From Streptomyces physcomitrii (GTDB lineage Bacteria > Actinomycetota > Actinomycetes > Streptomycetales > Streptomycetaceae): a stretch of DNA of 64,000 nt. The DNA lies in contig NZ_JAAWWP010000015.1 in NCBI RefSeq assembly GCF_012273655.1, forward strand, positions 62,001 to 126,000, read 5' to 3'. The notes beneath the pieces are model-generated. The model saw only the letters and a program-made list of their open reading frames with translations, had not been told where the DNA came from and ran no database searches. This document shows positions 1 to 8,257 of this stretch, one piece after another. The translations under genes and the position numbers were made by a program. Position 1 is the stretch's first letter, and the number at the start of each line of letters is the position of its first letter.

Positions 1-511
1 CGACGACTTCGAGGCCCGCGTTGCGCAGCGAGGTGCCGGTCTCCACGACGTCGGCGATGACCTGGGCGACGCCGAGTTCGATCGCGGTCTCCACGGCGCC
101 GTCGAGGTGGACGACGGTGGCGTCGATGCCCTTCTCCGCGAGGTGCTTGTCGACGATGCCCTCGTAGGAGGTGGCGACCGTCATGCCGCCGAAGTCCTCG
201 ACGCCGCGGGCGGTGCCGGGCCGGGTGGCGAAGCGGAAGGTGGAGCGGGCGAAGCCGAGCGGCAGGATCTCCTCGGCGCCGGCCCCGGAGTCGACGAGCA
301 GGTCGCGTCCGGTGATGCCGATGTCGAGGCGGCCGGAGGAGACGTAGATGGCGATGTCGCGCGGGCGCAGGTAGAAGAACTCGACCTCGTTGTCCGGGTC
401 GACGATCACCAGCTCCTTGGACTCCCGCCGCTGCTGGTAGCCGGCCTCATGGAGCATCGCCGACGCGGGGCCTGAGAGGGAACCCTTGTTGGGGACGGCG
501 ATGCGCAGCAT
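1..511 (-). CDS. hisG: ATP phosphoribosyltransferase HisG (C-terminus cut by window edge)
   Basis: HisG joins ATP and PRPP to make phosphoribosyl-ATP, the first and feedback-controlled step of histidine synthesis in the cytosol. The first 170 codons are visible. The protein opens with MLRIAVPNKGSL, and the family segment with RPRDIAIYVSSGRLDIGITG follows at about residues 49-69. The ATG at 511 has an AAGGAA ribosome binding site 9 nt upstream. The gene runs off the window start, so I cannot see whether it has the C-terminal regulatory ACT-like domain of the long form. hisE lies 78 bp upstream on the same strand, which suggests co-transcription. Confidence 0.95.
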   Translation of the reverse strand, partial: MLRIAVPNKGSLSGPASAMLHEAGYQQRRESKELVIVDPDNEVEFFYLRPRDIAIYVSSGRLDIGITGRDLLVDSGAGAEEILPLGFARSTFRFATRPGTARGVEDFGGMTVATSYEGIVDKHLAEKGIDATVVHLDGAVETAIELGVAQVIADVVETGTSLRNAGLEVV

Positions 512-589
512 GCGGGCGGCTTCCTTTGCGGTAGGTGAGCGGAGGCTTCGGGTACGGGTGCGCGTCCGCCGGGAGGAGCGGGCGGCGGC

Positions 590-862
590 TCAGAGATGGG
601 CGTAGACGTCGTCGAGGGAGATGCCGCGGGCGACCATCATCACCTGTACGTGGTACAGGAGTTGGGAGATCTCCTCGGCGGCGGCCTCCTTGCCCTCGTG
701 TTCGGCCGCCATCCAGACCTCGGCGGCTTCCTCGACGACTTTCTTGCCGATGGCGTGGACGCCCTTGCCGACCAGTTCCGCGGTGCGGGAGGTGGCGGGA
801 TCGCCGTGGGCTGCCTTGTGCTGGAGCTCCGTGAAAAGCTCCTCGAACGTCTTCTTGGACAT
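590..862 (-). CDS. hisE: Phosphoribosyl-ATP pyrophosphohydrolase HisE
   Basis: HisE removes pyrophosphate from phosphoribosyl-ATP, the second histidine step. The 90-residue protein starts MSKKTFEELFTELQ and carries the helical MazG-like core with KVVEEAAEVWMAAE and AAEEISQLLYHVQVMM, whose acidic residues bind Mg2+. It stands alone and is not fused to HisI. The frame stays open upstream to 937, but the ATG at 862 matches the usual family start and length. There is no good ribosome binding site before this ATG. A TAAAGT hexamer sits 10 nt upstream, so the mRNA could be leaderless or nearly so. hisG follows 78 bp downstream. Confidence 0.95.
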   Translation of the reverse strand: MSKKTFEELFTELQHKAAHGDPATSRTAELVGKGVHAIGKKVVEEAAEVWMAAEHEGKEAAAEEISQLLYHVQVMMVARGISLDDVYAHL

Positions 863-872
863 GGTGCGGCCT

Positions 873-878
873 ACTTTA
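873..878 (-). promoter_or_regulatory. Candidate -10 element for hisE
   Basis: On the minus strand TAAAGT ends 10 nt before the hisE ATG at 862. It fits the loose Streptomyces TAnnnT pattern, and no ribosome binding site lies between, as expected for a leaderless transcript. I see no convincing -35 element, so this is a weak call. Confidence 0.35.
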
Positions 879-898
879 CGCGGAGCTGCGGGGCCGAT

Positions 899-930
899 GT
901 GCGGCGCCTCCCTCGCGGGCGGCGCCGCAC
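899..930 (-). terminator. Hairpin terminator between ribH and hisE
   Basis: A perfect 10-bp inverted repeat (899-908 with 921-930, arm GTGCGGCGCC) encloses a 12-nt loop just after the ribH stop at 942. It probably ends the riboflavin operon and separates it from hisE-hisG. It lacks a U-tract, as is usual in Streptomyces. Confidence 0.6.
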
Positions 931-941
931 CGGGCAAGGGA

Positions 942-1427
942 TCAGTGCCAGGGCTCGGCCAGGCTGCGCAGGGTGACCGCGGTGGCCACGGCGGCGGTGA
1001 CCGCCTCGTGGCCCTTGTCCTCGCGGGAGCCCTCGATGCCCGCCCTGTCCAGGGCCTGCTGCTCGTCGTCGCAGGTGAGCACCCCGAAGCCGATCGGCAC
1101 CCCAGTGTCCACCGAGACCTGGGTGAGCCCCTGGGTGACGCCCTGGCAGACGTACTCGAAGTGCGGGGTGCCGCCGCGGATGACCACGCCGAGGGCGATC
1201 ACCGCGTCGTAGCCGCGGCCCGCGAGCGCCTTGGCGGCGACCGGCAGTTCGAAGCTGCCGGGGACCCGCAGCACGGTGGGCTCGCTGATGCCCAGCTCGC
1301 CGAGGGCGCGCAGGGCGCCGTTCACGAGGCCGTCCATGACCTTCTCGTGCCACTGCGCCGCGATCACCGCGACCCGCAGGTCGCCGCAGTTCTTCACGCT
1401 CAGTTCGGGTGCGCCTTTGCCGCTCAC
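942..1427 (-). CDS. ribH: 6,7-dimethyl-8-ribityllumazine synthase
   Basis: RibH condenses 5-amino-6-ribitylaminouracil with 3,4-dihydroxy-2-butanone 4-phosphate to give lumazine, the penultimate step of riboflavin synthesis; the family forms 60-mer or pentameric shells. The 161-residue protein shows the substrate motif GSFELP at 57-62 and VIRGGTPHFEYV at 82-93, with His89 as the expected catalytic base. The start is GTG at 1427, preceded by GAGGAGAAG. It is the last gene of the rib operon, 73 bp after ribBA, and is followed by a hairpin. Confidence 0.97.
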   Translation of the reverse strand: MSGKGAPELSVKNCGDLRVAVIAAQWHEKVMDGLVNGALRALGELGISEPTVLRVPGSFELPVAAKALAGRGYDAVIALGVVIRGGTPHFEYVCQGVTQGLTQVSVDTGVPIGFGVLTCDDEQQALDRAGIEGSREDKGHEAVTAAVATAVTLRSLAEPWH

Positions 1428-1500
1428 GCGCTTCTCCTCGTACGTACCGGGTGGTGGGGGTTGCTGCTGCCGGGCGCCGCGGCCCGGGGGATCGCGGAGG

Positions 1501-2838
1501 TCACTGGTTGCCGCAGGCCGCGGCCGGGGCCGTCTCCAGCCAGGGCAGGTCGTGGCCCATGCGGTCCCGCTTGGTGCGCAGGTAGCGCAGATTGTGCTCG
1601 CCGACCGGGCCCGGCATCGGCTCCCGGCCGGTGACCTCCAGGCCGCCGCGGACCAGGGCCGCGCTCTTCTCCGGGTTGTTGGTCATCAGGCGCAGGCTGC
1701 GCACCCCGAGGTCGGTGAGGATGCGGGCGCCCGCGGCGTAGTCCCGGGCGTCGGCGGGCAGGCCGAGTTCGAGGTTGGCGTCGAGGGTGTCGTGGCCGCG
1801 CTCCTGGAGTTCGTAGGCGCGCAGCTTGGACAGCAGGCCGATGCCTCGCCCCTCGTGGCCGCGGAGGTAGACCACCGCTCCCCTGCCCTCGGCGGCGATG
1901 CGCTCCATGGAGGCCTGGAGCTGGGGGCCGCAGTCGCAGCGCTGGGACTGGAAGATGTCGCCGGTCAGGCACTCGGAGTGGACGCGTACGAGGAGGTCCT
2001 CGCCGTCGCCGATCTCGCCGTGGACCAGGGCCACGTGCTCCACCCCGTCGACGGTGGAGCGGTAGCCGTAGGCGGTGAACTCACCGAAGGCGGTGGGGAG
2101 TTTGACCTCGGCCTCGCGGCGGACGGCGGGCTCGCTGCCGCGCCGGTAGGCGATCAGGTCCTCGATGGAGATGATCGTCAGACCGTGCTTGCGGGCGAAG
2201 GGCACCAGTTCGGGCAGCCGGAGCATGGTGCCGTCCTCGCCCGCGATCTCCACGATCGCCCCGGCGGGCCGCAGTCCGGCGAGCCGGGCCAGGTCGACCG
2301 CGGCCTCGGTGTGGCCGTTGCGCGCCAGGACGCCGCCGGGCCGCGCGCGCAGCGGGAAGACGTGGCCGGGGCGCACGAAGTCCGCGGGCTCCGAGCCGCC
2401 CTCGGCGAGCAGCCGCAGGGTGGTGGAGCGGTCGGCGGCGGAGATGCCGGTGGTCACGCCGTGGGCGCGGGAGGCGTCCACGGAGACCGTGAAGGCGGTG
2501 CTCATCGACTCGGTGTTGTGCTCGACCATCTGCGGCAGGCGCAGCCGCTCCAGCTCCTCGGCCTCCATCGGCGCGCAGATCAGTCCGCGGCACTCGCTCA
2601 TCATGAAGGCGACGATCTCGGGGGTGGCCTTCTCGGCGGCGACGACGAGGTCGCCCTCGTTCTCGCGGTCCTCGTCGTCGACGACGACTACCGGGCGCCC
2701 GGCGGCGATGTCTGCGATGGCCTGCTCCACCGGGTCCAGGCGGAGGTCCTCGGCCCCGGCGGACAGCCAGGCGGCCAGCTCGGGAGCACCGGCGGGCGCC
2801 TCGGGCGCCGTGGTCACGGGTGACGGATGGGTGGTCAT
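1501..2838 (-). CDS. ribBA: Bifunctional DHBP synthase / GTP cyclohydrolase II RibBA
   Basis: RibBA supplies both precursors of riboflavin. The N-terminal domain (about 35-235) makes dihydroxybutanone phosphate from ribulose 5-phosphate; the C-terminal domain (about 240-430) opens GTP. DDEDRENEGD at 54-63 is the acidic Mg2+ site of the first domain. Cys290, Cys301 and Cys303 (in SECLTGD and QRCDCG) are the zinc ligands of the second, followed by GHEGRGIGL at 328-336. The ATG at 2838 overlaps the ribM stop by 4 bp, indicating translational coupling. The frame stays open upstream, but that stretch is the other-frame reading of ribM. Confidence 0.97.
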   Translation of the reverse strand: MTTHPSPVTTAPEAPAGAPELAAWLSAGAEDLRLDPVEQAIADIAAGRPVVVVDDEDRENEGDLVVAAEKATPEIVAFMMSECRGLICAPMEAEELERLRLPQMVEHNTESMSTAFTVSVDASRAHGVTTGISAADRSTTLRLLAEGGSEPADFVRPGHVFPLRARPGGVLARNGHTEAAVDLARLAGLRPAGAIVEIAGEDGTMLRLPELVPFARKHGLTIISIEDLIAYRRGSEPAVRREAEVKLPTAFGEFTAYGYRSTVDGVEHVALVHGEIGDGEDLLVRVHSECLTGDIFQSQRCDCGPQLQASMERIAAEGRGAVVYLRGHEGRGIGLLSKLRAYELQERGHDTLDANLELGLPADARDYAAGARILTDLGVRSLRLMTNNPEKSAALVRGGLEVTGREPMPGPVGEHNLRYLRTKRDRMGHDLPWLETAPAAACGNQ

Positions 2839-3488
2839 GCCGGTGCTCCTTCCATGAGGGGCTGGGCGTCCCTGCGGGAGCGCAGCCACCAGTCGCGCAG
2901 GCCCCACAGGACCAGGGCGCCGTAGACGAGGTAGATGAATCCGGAGAAGGCGAGGCCGCTGGAGAAGTTGAGCGGGACCCCGACACAGTCCACGAGGAGC
3001 CAGGCGAGCCAGAACTCGACCAGCCCGCGGCCCTGCGCCACCATCGCGACCAGGGTGCCCACGAACACGTAGGCGTCCGGCCAGGGGTTCCAGCTGAGCG
3101 AGGGGTACGCGGTGAAGAGGCCGCCGACCGCGAGGGTGCCGACGGCCGCGCCGCCGAGCAGGAGCAGCCGCTCGCGCCAGCTCGCGAAGCGCACGGCGAC
3201 GCTGCCGTCCTGCGCCCGCTGCCGGCCCCTGCTCCACTGCCGCCAGCCCCAGACGGCGGTCACGATGATGACGAGCTGCTTGCCGACGCTGCCGGACTGG
3301 TGCACCGAGACGTTGGCGGCGACCAGGACCGCGGCGGACAGCAGCTGGGCGGGCCAGGTCCAGATCGAGCGGCGCCAGCCGAGGGCGAGGCCGAGCAGCC
3401 CGACGGTGTTGCCGATCAGGTCGGAGTAGATGATGTGCTGCCCGAAGGCCGTGAAGGCCTCGGAGTTGAGCCAGTCGAGGGCGCTCAC
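2835..3488 (-). CDS. ribM: PnuC-family transporter, probable riboflavin importer RibM
   Basis: This 217-residue membrane protein has about seven hydrophobic segments and PnuC-family features (NTVGLLGLALGWRRS near 27-41, SWNPWPDAYVFVGT near 134-147). PnuC proteins take up vitamin-like nucleosides by facilitated diffusion. Members encoded inside actinobacterial rib operons have been studied as RibM riboflavin importers. Here it lies between ribE and ribBA with 4-bp overlaps on both sides and under the same FMN riboswitch, which supports riboflavin rather than nicotinamide riboside as substrate. The substrate is inferred from context. Confidence 0.88.
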   Translation of the reverse strand: MSALDWLNSEAFTAFGQHIIYSDLIGNTVGLLGLALGWRRSIWTWPAQLLSAAVLVAANVSVHQSGSVGKQLVIIVTAVWGWRQWSRGRQRAQDGSVAVRFASWRERLLLLGGAAVGTLAVGGLFTAYPSLSWNPWPDAYVFVGTLVAMVAQGRGLVEFWLAWLLVDCVGVPLNFSSGLAFSGFIYLVYGALVLWGLRDWWLRSRRDAQPLMEGAPA

Positions 3489-4090
3489 CGGGCCGCCTCC
3501 CCGCCGTGCGCGAGCAGCCGCTCGACGTACTTCGCGATCACGTCGACCTCCAGGTTGACCGGGTCGCCGGGCTGCTTGGTGCCCAGGGTGGTCAGCGCGA
3601 GGGTGGTCGGGATCAGGCTGATGGTGAACCAGTCGGGTCCCGCCTCGACCACGGTGAGGCTGACCCCGTCCACGGTGATGGAGCCCTTCTCCACCACATA
3701 GCGGCCGAGCCCGTCCGGGAGCGAGACCTTGACGATCTCCCAGTGCTCGGAGGGGGTACGGGCGAGGATCGCGCCGGTGCCGTCCACGTGCCCCTGCACG
3801 ATGTGGCCGCCGAGCCGGCCGCCGACCGCGGTGGGGCGCTCCAGGTTGACCCGGGAGCCGGTGGCGAGCGCGCCGAGGCTGGAGCGCTTGAGGGTCTCGG
3901 CCATCACATCGGCGGTGAACTCCTCGCCCTCGTGCTCGACCACGGTCAGACAGACCCCGTTGACGGCGATCGAGTCGCCGTGCTGCGCGCCCGCGGTGAC
4001 CTTGGGGCCCCGCAGCCGGAAGCGGGAGGCGTCGCCGAGTTCCTCGACGGCGGTGACCTCACCCAGCTCTTCGACGATTCCGGTGAACAC
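3485..4090 (-). CDS. ribE: Riboflavin synthase alpha chain
   Basis: The enzyme dismutates two lumazine molecules into riboflavin and ribitylaminouracil, the last step of the pathway. The 201-residue protein has the family's two lumazine-binding barrels. The first opens with MFTGIVEELGEV and holds SIAVNGVCLTV at 40-50; the second holds GHIVQGHVDGTG near 95-106 and SITVDGVSLTVV near 137. The start is GTG at 4090, immediately after the ribD TGA, so the two genes are contiguous. Its own end overlaps ribM by 4 bp. Confidence 0.96.
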   Translation of the reverse strand: MFTGIVEELGEVTAVEELGDASRFRLRGPKVTAGAQHGDSIAVNGVCLTVVEHEGEEFTADVMAETLKRSSLGALATGSRVNLERPTAVGGRLGGHIVQGHVDGTGAILARTPSEHWEIVKVSLPDGLGRYVVEKGSITVDGVSLTVVEAGPDWFTISLIPTTLALTTLGTKQPGDPVNLEVDVIAKYVERLLAHGGEAAR

Positions 4091-5185
4091 TCAATGCTCC
4101 TTCGGGGAGAGGTTCGCGGTGATGCGCAGGTCGTTTCCGAGGCGCACGGTCTCGGTGGTCCGAAGCCGGAACGCCTCGCCGAGGGTGGTGATTCCGGCGT
4201 CGGCGAGGGCGGTGGGCCCGGCGCCGAGCAGGACGGGGGCGAGGTAGCCGACGACGCGGTCGACGGCGCCCGCCGCGAGGAAGGCGGCGGCGAGGGTGGG
4301 CCCGCCTTCGAGGAGGACGGCGCGGACCCCGCGCGCGTACAGGGCCGCCAGGAGCGCGGTCAGGTCCAGGCCGCCGCCCGCGCGGGGCAGCCGCAGCGGC
4401 TCGGGCAGATGGGCGGCGGCCGGGGCGTCCTCGGCGACGGCGACCAGGGTGGGCGCCGCTCCGTCGAGCACCCGGGCGCCCGGCCGCACCGCGCGCGCCT
4501 CGGTGTCCACCACGACGCGCAGCGGCTGTACGGCGCCCTCGACGCCGCGCACCGCGAGGTGCGGGTCGTCGGTGCGGGCGGTGCCGGAGCCGACCAGGAC
4601 GGCGTCGGACTCGGCGCGCAGCCGGTGCACGTCCGCGCGGGACTCGGCGGAGGTGATCCAGCGGCTGGTGCCGTCGGCGGCGGCGCTGCGGCCGTCGAGG
4701 GTGGCGGCGTACTTCCAGGTGACATGGGGGCGGCCGAGCCGGACCGCGGTGAGCCAGGCGGCGTTGGTCTCGGCGGCCTCGTCGGCGAGCAGCCCCTCGA
4801 CGACCTCGACCCCGGCCTCGCGCAGCCGCCGGGCGCCGCCGGAGGCACCCGGGGTGGGGTCGGCGACCGCGTAGACGACCCGGGCGATGCCCGCGTCGAG
4901 GAGTGCCCGGGTGCAGGGGCCGGTGCGGCCGGTGTGGTCGCAGGGTTCGAGGGTGACCAGGGCGGTGCCGCCGCGGGCGCGTTCGCCGGCGGCGCGCAGG
5001 GCGTGCACCTCGGCGTGCGGTCCGCCCGCGCGCTGGTGGAAGCCCTCCCCCGCGACCTCGCCCCGGGCGTCGAGCACGACGCAGCCGACGACGGGGTTGG
5101 GGCTGGTGGCGCCGAGTCCGCGCGCGGCGAGGGCCAGGGCACGGCGCATGGCGGCCTGTTCGGTCGCGGGCGCGGGGACGGCCAC
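4091..5185 (-). CDS. ribD: Bifunctional pyrimidine deaminase/reductase RibD
   Basis: RibD deaminates and then reduces the pyrimidine intermediate of riboflavin synthesis. The N-terminal deaminase has HAEV at 57-60 (His57 zinc ligand, Glu59 catalytic) and zinc ligands Cys82 and Cys91 in EPCDHTGRTGPC. The reductase (about 155-360) carries KYAATLDGRSA and the LLEGGPTLAAAFL cofactor-site segment. I chose GTG at 5185 because GGCAGGAG lies just upstream; the frame is open to 5344, but the extra residues are unlike the family. The protein is then 364 residues, normal for RibD. It is the first gene of the operon, 153 bp after the riboswitch. Confidence 0.94.
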   Translation of the reverse strand: MAVPAPATEQAAMRRALALAARGLGATSPNPVVGCVVLDARGEVAGEGFHQRAGGPHAEVHALRAAGERARGGTALVTLEPCDHTGRTGPCTRALLDAGIARVVYAVADPTPGASGGARRLREAGVEVVEGLLADEAAETNAAWLTAVRLGRPHVTWKYAATLDGRSAAADGTSRWITSAESRADVHRLRAESDAVLVGSGTARTDDPHLAVRGVEGAVQPLRVVVDTEARAVRPGARVLDGAAPTLVAVAEDAPAAAHLPEPLRLPRAGGGLDLTALLAALYARGVRAVLLEGGPTLAAAFLAAGAVDRVVGYLAPVLLGAGPTALADAGITTLGEAFRLRTTETVRLGNDLRITANLSPKEH

Positions 5186-5338
5186 CGGTTCTCCTGCCTC
5201 TCGGGCACGGACTCCGGGGCCTGTCGGTGACGACAGAATTCGACGAGCGGCACCGGGAGTCGTCGCCGAGAGCCAGGGTGCGCCTTGCGGGAAGGCGGAC
5301 CCGAAACCGACGGCGGCGTGCACGAATGCCCGCCCGCC

Positions 5339-5465
5339 GCGCACTGCCTCCCATCCGGACTTTCACCGTCGGTCCAGGAATTTCACCTGGTCAACCGGCC
5401 ACTGGATGCGGCCGGGTCGCGGACTGTAACCGCCGGTTCGGAATTGCACCGACCCCGGAGTGCGC
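5339..5465 (-). promoter_or_regulatory. FMN riboswitch (RFN element)
   Basis: The minus strand carries the RFN core: the P1 helix pairs GCGCACT (5465-5459) with AGTGCGC (5345-5339). Conserved blocks between are GGTCGGTGCAATTCC, CCGGCGGTTACAGTCCGCGA, GGTGAAATTCCTGGACCG and ACGGTGAAAGTCCGGATGGG. FMN binding is expected to turn off the downstream ribD-ribE-ribM-ribBA-ribH genes. About 150 nt separate it from the ribD start; a GC-rich hairpin lies just after P1 (about 5307-5338) and could be the expression platform. The control mode (termination or occlusion of initiation) is not decided by the sequence. Confidence 0.95.
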
Positions 5466-5627
5466 TGCTTCTGGTACGCACTCAGTCTGCCATCCCAGGG
5501 GCGGGCCGTACGAGTGAACAGCTGTGCGGTGGCTCACAACAGCCCCTCGGGCCGGTCACCGTATCCTTACCCGCAGTGACAAACGCGTGGCCGCGGGCTT
5601 GCGCGCAGGCGAAGGGACGGACGAGGG

Positions 5628-6374
5628 ATGAGCACGATTCTGGTCACCGGCGGGACCGGGACACTCGGGAGCCTGGTCGCCGAGAAGCTCGGCGCCCGCG
5701 GCCACGAGGTCCGGGTCCTGAGCAGGCACGCCGAGCCCTACGCGGTCGATCTGCGGGACGGCCGCGGTCTCGACGCGGCGGTCGAGGGCGCCGAGGCGAT
5801 CGTGCACTGCGCGAGCACCCCGCGCGGCGGTGACGAGCGCGCCGCCGGGCATCTGATCGCGGCGGCCCGCAGGCACCGGGTGCCGCATCTGGCGTACATC
5901 TCGATCGTGGGGGTCGACCGGGTGCCGCTGCCGTACTACCGGGCCAAGCTCGCCGTGGAGAAGCAGTTGGAGGAGTCGGGGCTCGGCTGGAGCGTGCTGC
6001 GCACCACGCAGTTCCACGAGCTGGTCCTGATGATCCTGGAGAGCAGCGCGCGGCTGCCGGTGATGCTGCTGCCGAAGGAGGTCAGCGACCAGCCCATCGA
6101 GGTGGCCGAGGTGGCCGAGCGCCTCGCCCGCCTCGCGGAGGGCGAGGCGGCGGGCCGGGTCGCGGACATGGGCGGCCCGGAGGTCCTGAGCTTCACGGAA
6201 CTGGCCGAGGCCTATCTGCGCGCCTCCGGCCGCCGCCGTCGTACGGTGTCGGTGCCACTGGTCGGCAGGACGTACGCGGCGCTGCGCGAGGGCGGTCATC
6301 TGACGCCCGAACACGCCGTGGGCAAGGGCACGTTCGGGGAATTCCTCGGGACGCGGTTCGCGCGCGCCGCATGA
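5628..6374 (+). CDS. NAD(P)-binding SDR/NmrA-like protein
   Basis: This is a 248-residue Rossmann-fold protein of the atypical short-chain dehydrogenase/NmrA group. The dinucleotide motif TGGTGTLG is at 7-14 and PYYRAKLAVEKQLEESG near 103-119 holds the Tyr-x-x-x-Lys pair in a family-typical place. Such proteins act as reductases, epimerases or redox sensors; the substrate cannot be told. The ATG at 5628 follows a GGACGAGG binding site. It is transcribed divergently from the rib operon, and an MFS transporter gene follows 58 bp downstream on the same strand. Confidence 0.8.
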   Translation: MSTILVTGGTGTLGSLVAEKLGARGHEVRVLSRHAEPYAVDLRDGRGLDAAVEGAEAIVHCASTPRGGDERAAGHLIAAARRHRVPHLAYISIVGVDRVPLPYYRAKLAVEKQLEESGLGWSVLRTTQFHELVLMILESSARLPVMLLPKEVSDQPIEVAEVAERLARLAEGEAAGRVADMGGPEVLSFTELAEAYLRASGRRRRTVSVPLVGRTYAALREGGHLTPEHAVGKGTFGEFLGTRFARAA

Positions 6375-6432
6375 ACCGGGGGCCCCGGCGGGCAGAAGCT
6401 CCCGGGCGATTCCTTGCGGAGGGGGACGGCGG

Positions 6433-7638
6433 ATGTCCGGGGCCGAGCGGATACGGCGCGCGCGGTGGGCGGTAGCCGCCGTCTTCTGTGTGCACGGCGC
6501 GGTCGCCGGGTCCTTCGCGACCCGGGTGCCGTGGATCCAGGACCACACCTCGGCCAGTGCCGCGCAGCTCGGCCTGGCCCTCGCCTTCCCCGCGCTGGGC
6601 GCCTCGGTGGCGATGCCGATGGCGGGCCGGGTCAGCCACCGCTTCGGCAGCCGCACCGCCCTGCGGCTGCTGCTCTCGCTGTGGACCCTCGCCCTGGTGC
6701 TGCCCGCGCTCGCGCCCGACCTGGTGCTGCTCTGCCTGGCCCTCGCGGTCTACGGGGCGACCTCGGGCATGGCGGACGTGGTGATGAACGCCCTCGGGGT
6801 GGAGACCGAGAACCGGCTCGGCCGCTCGATCATGTCCTCGCTGCACGGCTGGTGGAGCGCGGGCGCCCTGATCGGCTCGGCGGCGGGCACCCTCGCCGCC
6901 CACCTCGGCTCGGACGCCCGGCTGCACCACCTGCTCGCCGCGCTCACGCTCACCGCTCTCGGCCTGACCGTCTGCGGCGGGGTGCTCGACGTACGGGCCG
7001 AGGAGGACGAGTCGCCGCCGCCGCGGTTCGCGCTGCCGCCCGCCGCGGCGCTGCTGATCGGCGCGGTCGGCTTCTGCGCGGTCTTCGCGGAGGGGGCGAG
7101 CCTCGACTGGTCGGCGGTCTATCTGCGCGAGCAGCTGGGCTCCTCGGCGGGGGTGGCGGCGGCCTCCACCACCGGGTTCGCGCTGACCATGGCGCTGGCC
7201 CGGTTCGCGGGCGACCGGGTGGTGGACCGGCTCGGCCCGGTGCGCACGGTGCGCGGCGGCGGGGTGCTCGCCACCGCGGGCGGTCTCCTCGTGGTGCTCG
7301 CCGGGCACCCGGCGGTGGCGATGGCCGGGTTCGCGCTGATGGGGCTCGGGATCGCGGTGGTGGTCCCGCTCGCCTTCGCCGCGGCGGGCCGCAGCGGCCC
7401 CAACCCCTCGCAGGCGATCGCGGGCGTGGCCACGGTGACGTACACCTCGGGCCTGATCGCCCCCTCGGTGATCGGCGGCCTCGCCGATCTGACCAGCCTG
7501 GTGACCTCCTTCGCCCTGGTGAGCGCGCTCGCCTTCGGCCTGGTGCTGTGCGCGGGTGCCCTGCGCGGCGGACCGGCGCGGATCGGCGCGGACCGCGCGG
7601 GGACTAAGGCTTCACCAGCTCCTGAGCGGAAGACCTGA
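6433..7638 (+). CDS. MFS transporter
   Basis: The 401-residue protein has about twelve hydrophobic helices in two halves joined by a charged loop (RAEEDESPPPR near 190-200). GRVSHRFGSRTALR near 69-82 is the loop 2-3 motif of the major facilitator superfamily, and AGDRVVDRLGPVRTVR in the second half is its counterpart. It belongs to the group of small-molecule exporters annotated as sugar/drug MFS; the substrate is unknown. GGAGGGGG precedes the ATG. The last 35 bp overlap the convergent thioesterase gene, so the two 3' ends share sequence. Confidence 0.85.
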   Translation: MSGAERIRRARWAVAAVFCVHGAVAGSFATRVPWIQDHTSASAAQLGLALAFPALGASVAMPMAGRVSHRFGSRTALRLLLSLWTLALVLPALAPDLVLLCLALAVYGATSGMADVVMNALGVETENRLGRSIMSSLHGWWSAGALIGSAAGTLAAHLGSDARLHHLLAALTLTALGLTVCGGVLDVRAEEDESPPPRFALPPAAALLIGAVGFCAVFAEGASLDWSAVYLREQLGSSAGVAAASTTGFALTMALARFAGDRVVDRLGPVRTVRGGGVLATAGGLLVVLAGHPAVAMAGFALMGLGIAVVVPLAFAAAGRSGPNPSQAIAGVATVTYTSGLIAPSVIGGLADLTSLVTSFALVSALAFGLVLCAGALRGGPARIGADRAGTKASPAPERKT

Positions 7639-8050
7639 GGCGCTCGCTCCAGGGCTCGGGGCGCAGCGTGTCCGGGTGCAGGCGGACCAGGACGCGGGTG
7701 CCCCGGGCGTAGGTCAGCGCGCCGTCGGCGGAGCAGAAGCGGAAGCCGTAGGTGAGGCCGGTGCGGCCGAGGCGCTCGATCCACAGGTGGACGGCGTAGT
7801 CCCCGGTGCGGTTGACCGGGGCCTGGTAGCTGATGTGCAGCTCCTTGACGGCGTTGCACATGTCCCCGGCCGCGTGCCAGTCGCCCTCGAAGACGAAGCC
7901 GCGCTCGTTCCAGAAGGCGGTCCAGGCGCGCTCGACCATCAGCGGGTAGCGGGCGTTGTGCAGCAGCCCGAGGGCGTCGAGGTCGTCGAAGTGCACCTCC
8001 ACCGGGACCAGGCTTCCGTACCGGAGGACGGAGGGGGCTTCGGTGGTCAC
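7604..8050 (-). CDS. Hotdog-fold acyl-CoA thioesterase
   Basis: This 148-residue protein is a single hotdog domain of the 4-hydroxybenzoyl-CoA thioesterase type. The N-terminal motif FDDLDALGLLHNARY (21-35) places Asp25 where that family has its catalytic Asp. It should hydrolyse an acyl- or aryl-CoA, but the substrate cannot be read. It starts with GTG at 8050 behind AGGAG. The 3' end overlaps the convergent MFS gene by 35 bp. Confidence 0.85.
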   Translation of the reverse strand: MTTEAPSVLRYGSLVPVEVHFDDLDALGLLHNARYPLMVERAWTAFWNERGFVFEGDWHAAGDMCNAVKELHISYQAPVNRTGDYAVHLWIERLGRTGLTYGFRFCSADGALTYARGTRVLVRLHPDTLRPEPWSERLRSSAQELVKP

Positions 8051-8257
8051 GGGTGGCTCCTGGGTCGCGCGGCGGGTTCCCCCTCATCCTAAGCGGCTGC
8101 TCAGCAGGGATGCGGGGGCCGGGGCTGCGCCGCATCTCACATCCGCGGACCGCGCCGCGGTGCCCTCGCTCGCCGCGGGAGCCGTCCTGGGCGACGATGG
8201 CTGGGCGGGGTGCCCGCCGCCGTGCGCGGGCGCCCGAGGACCCCACCGAGGAGTGCG

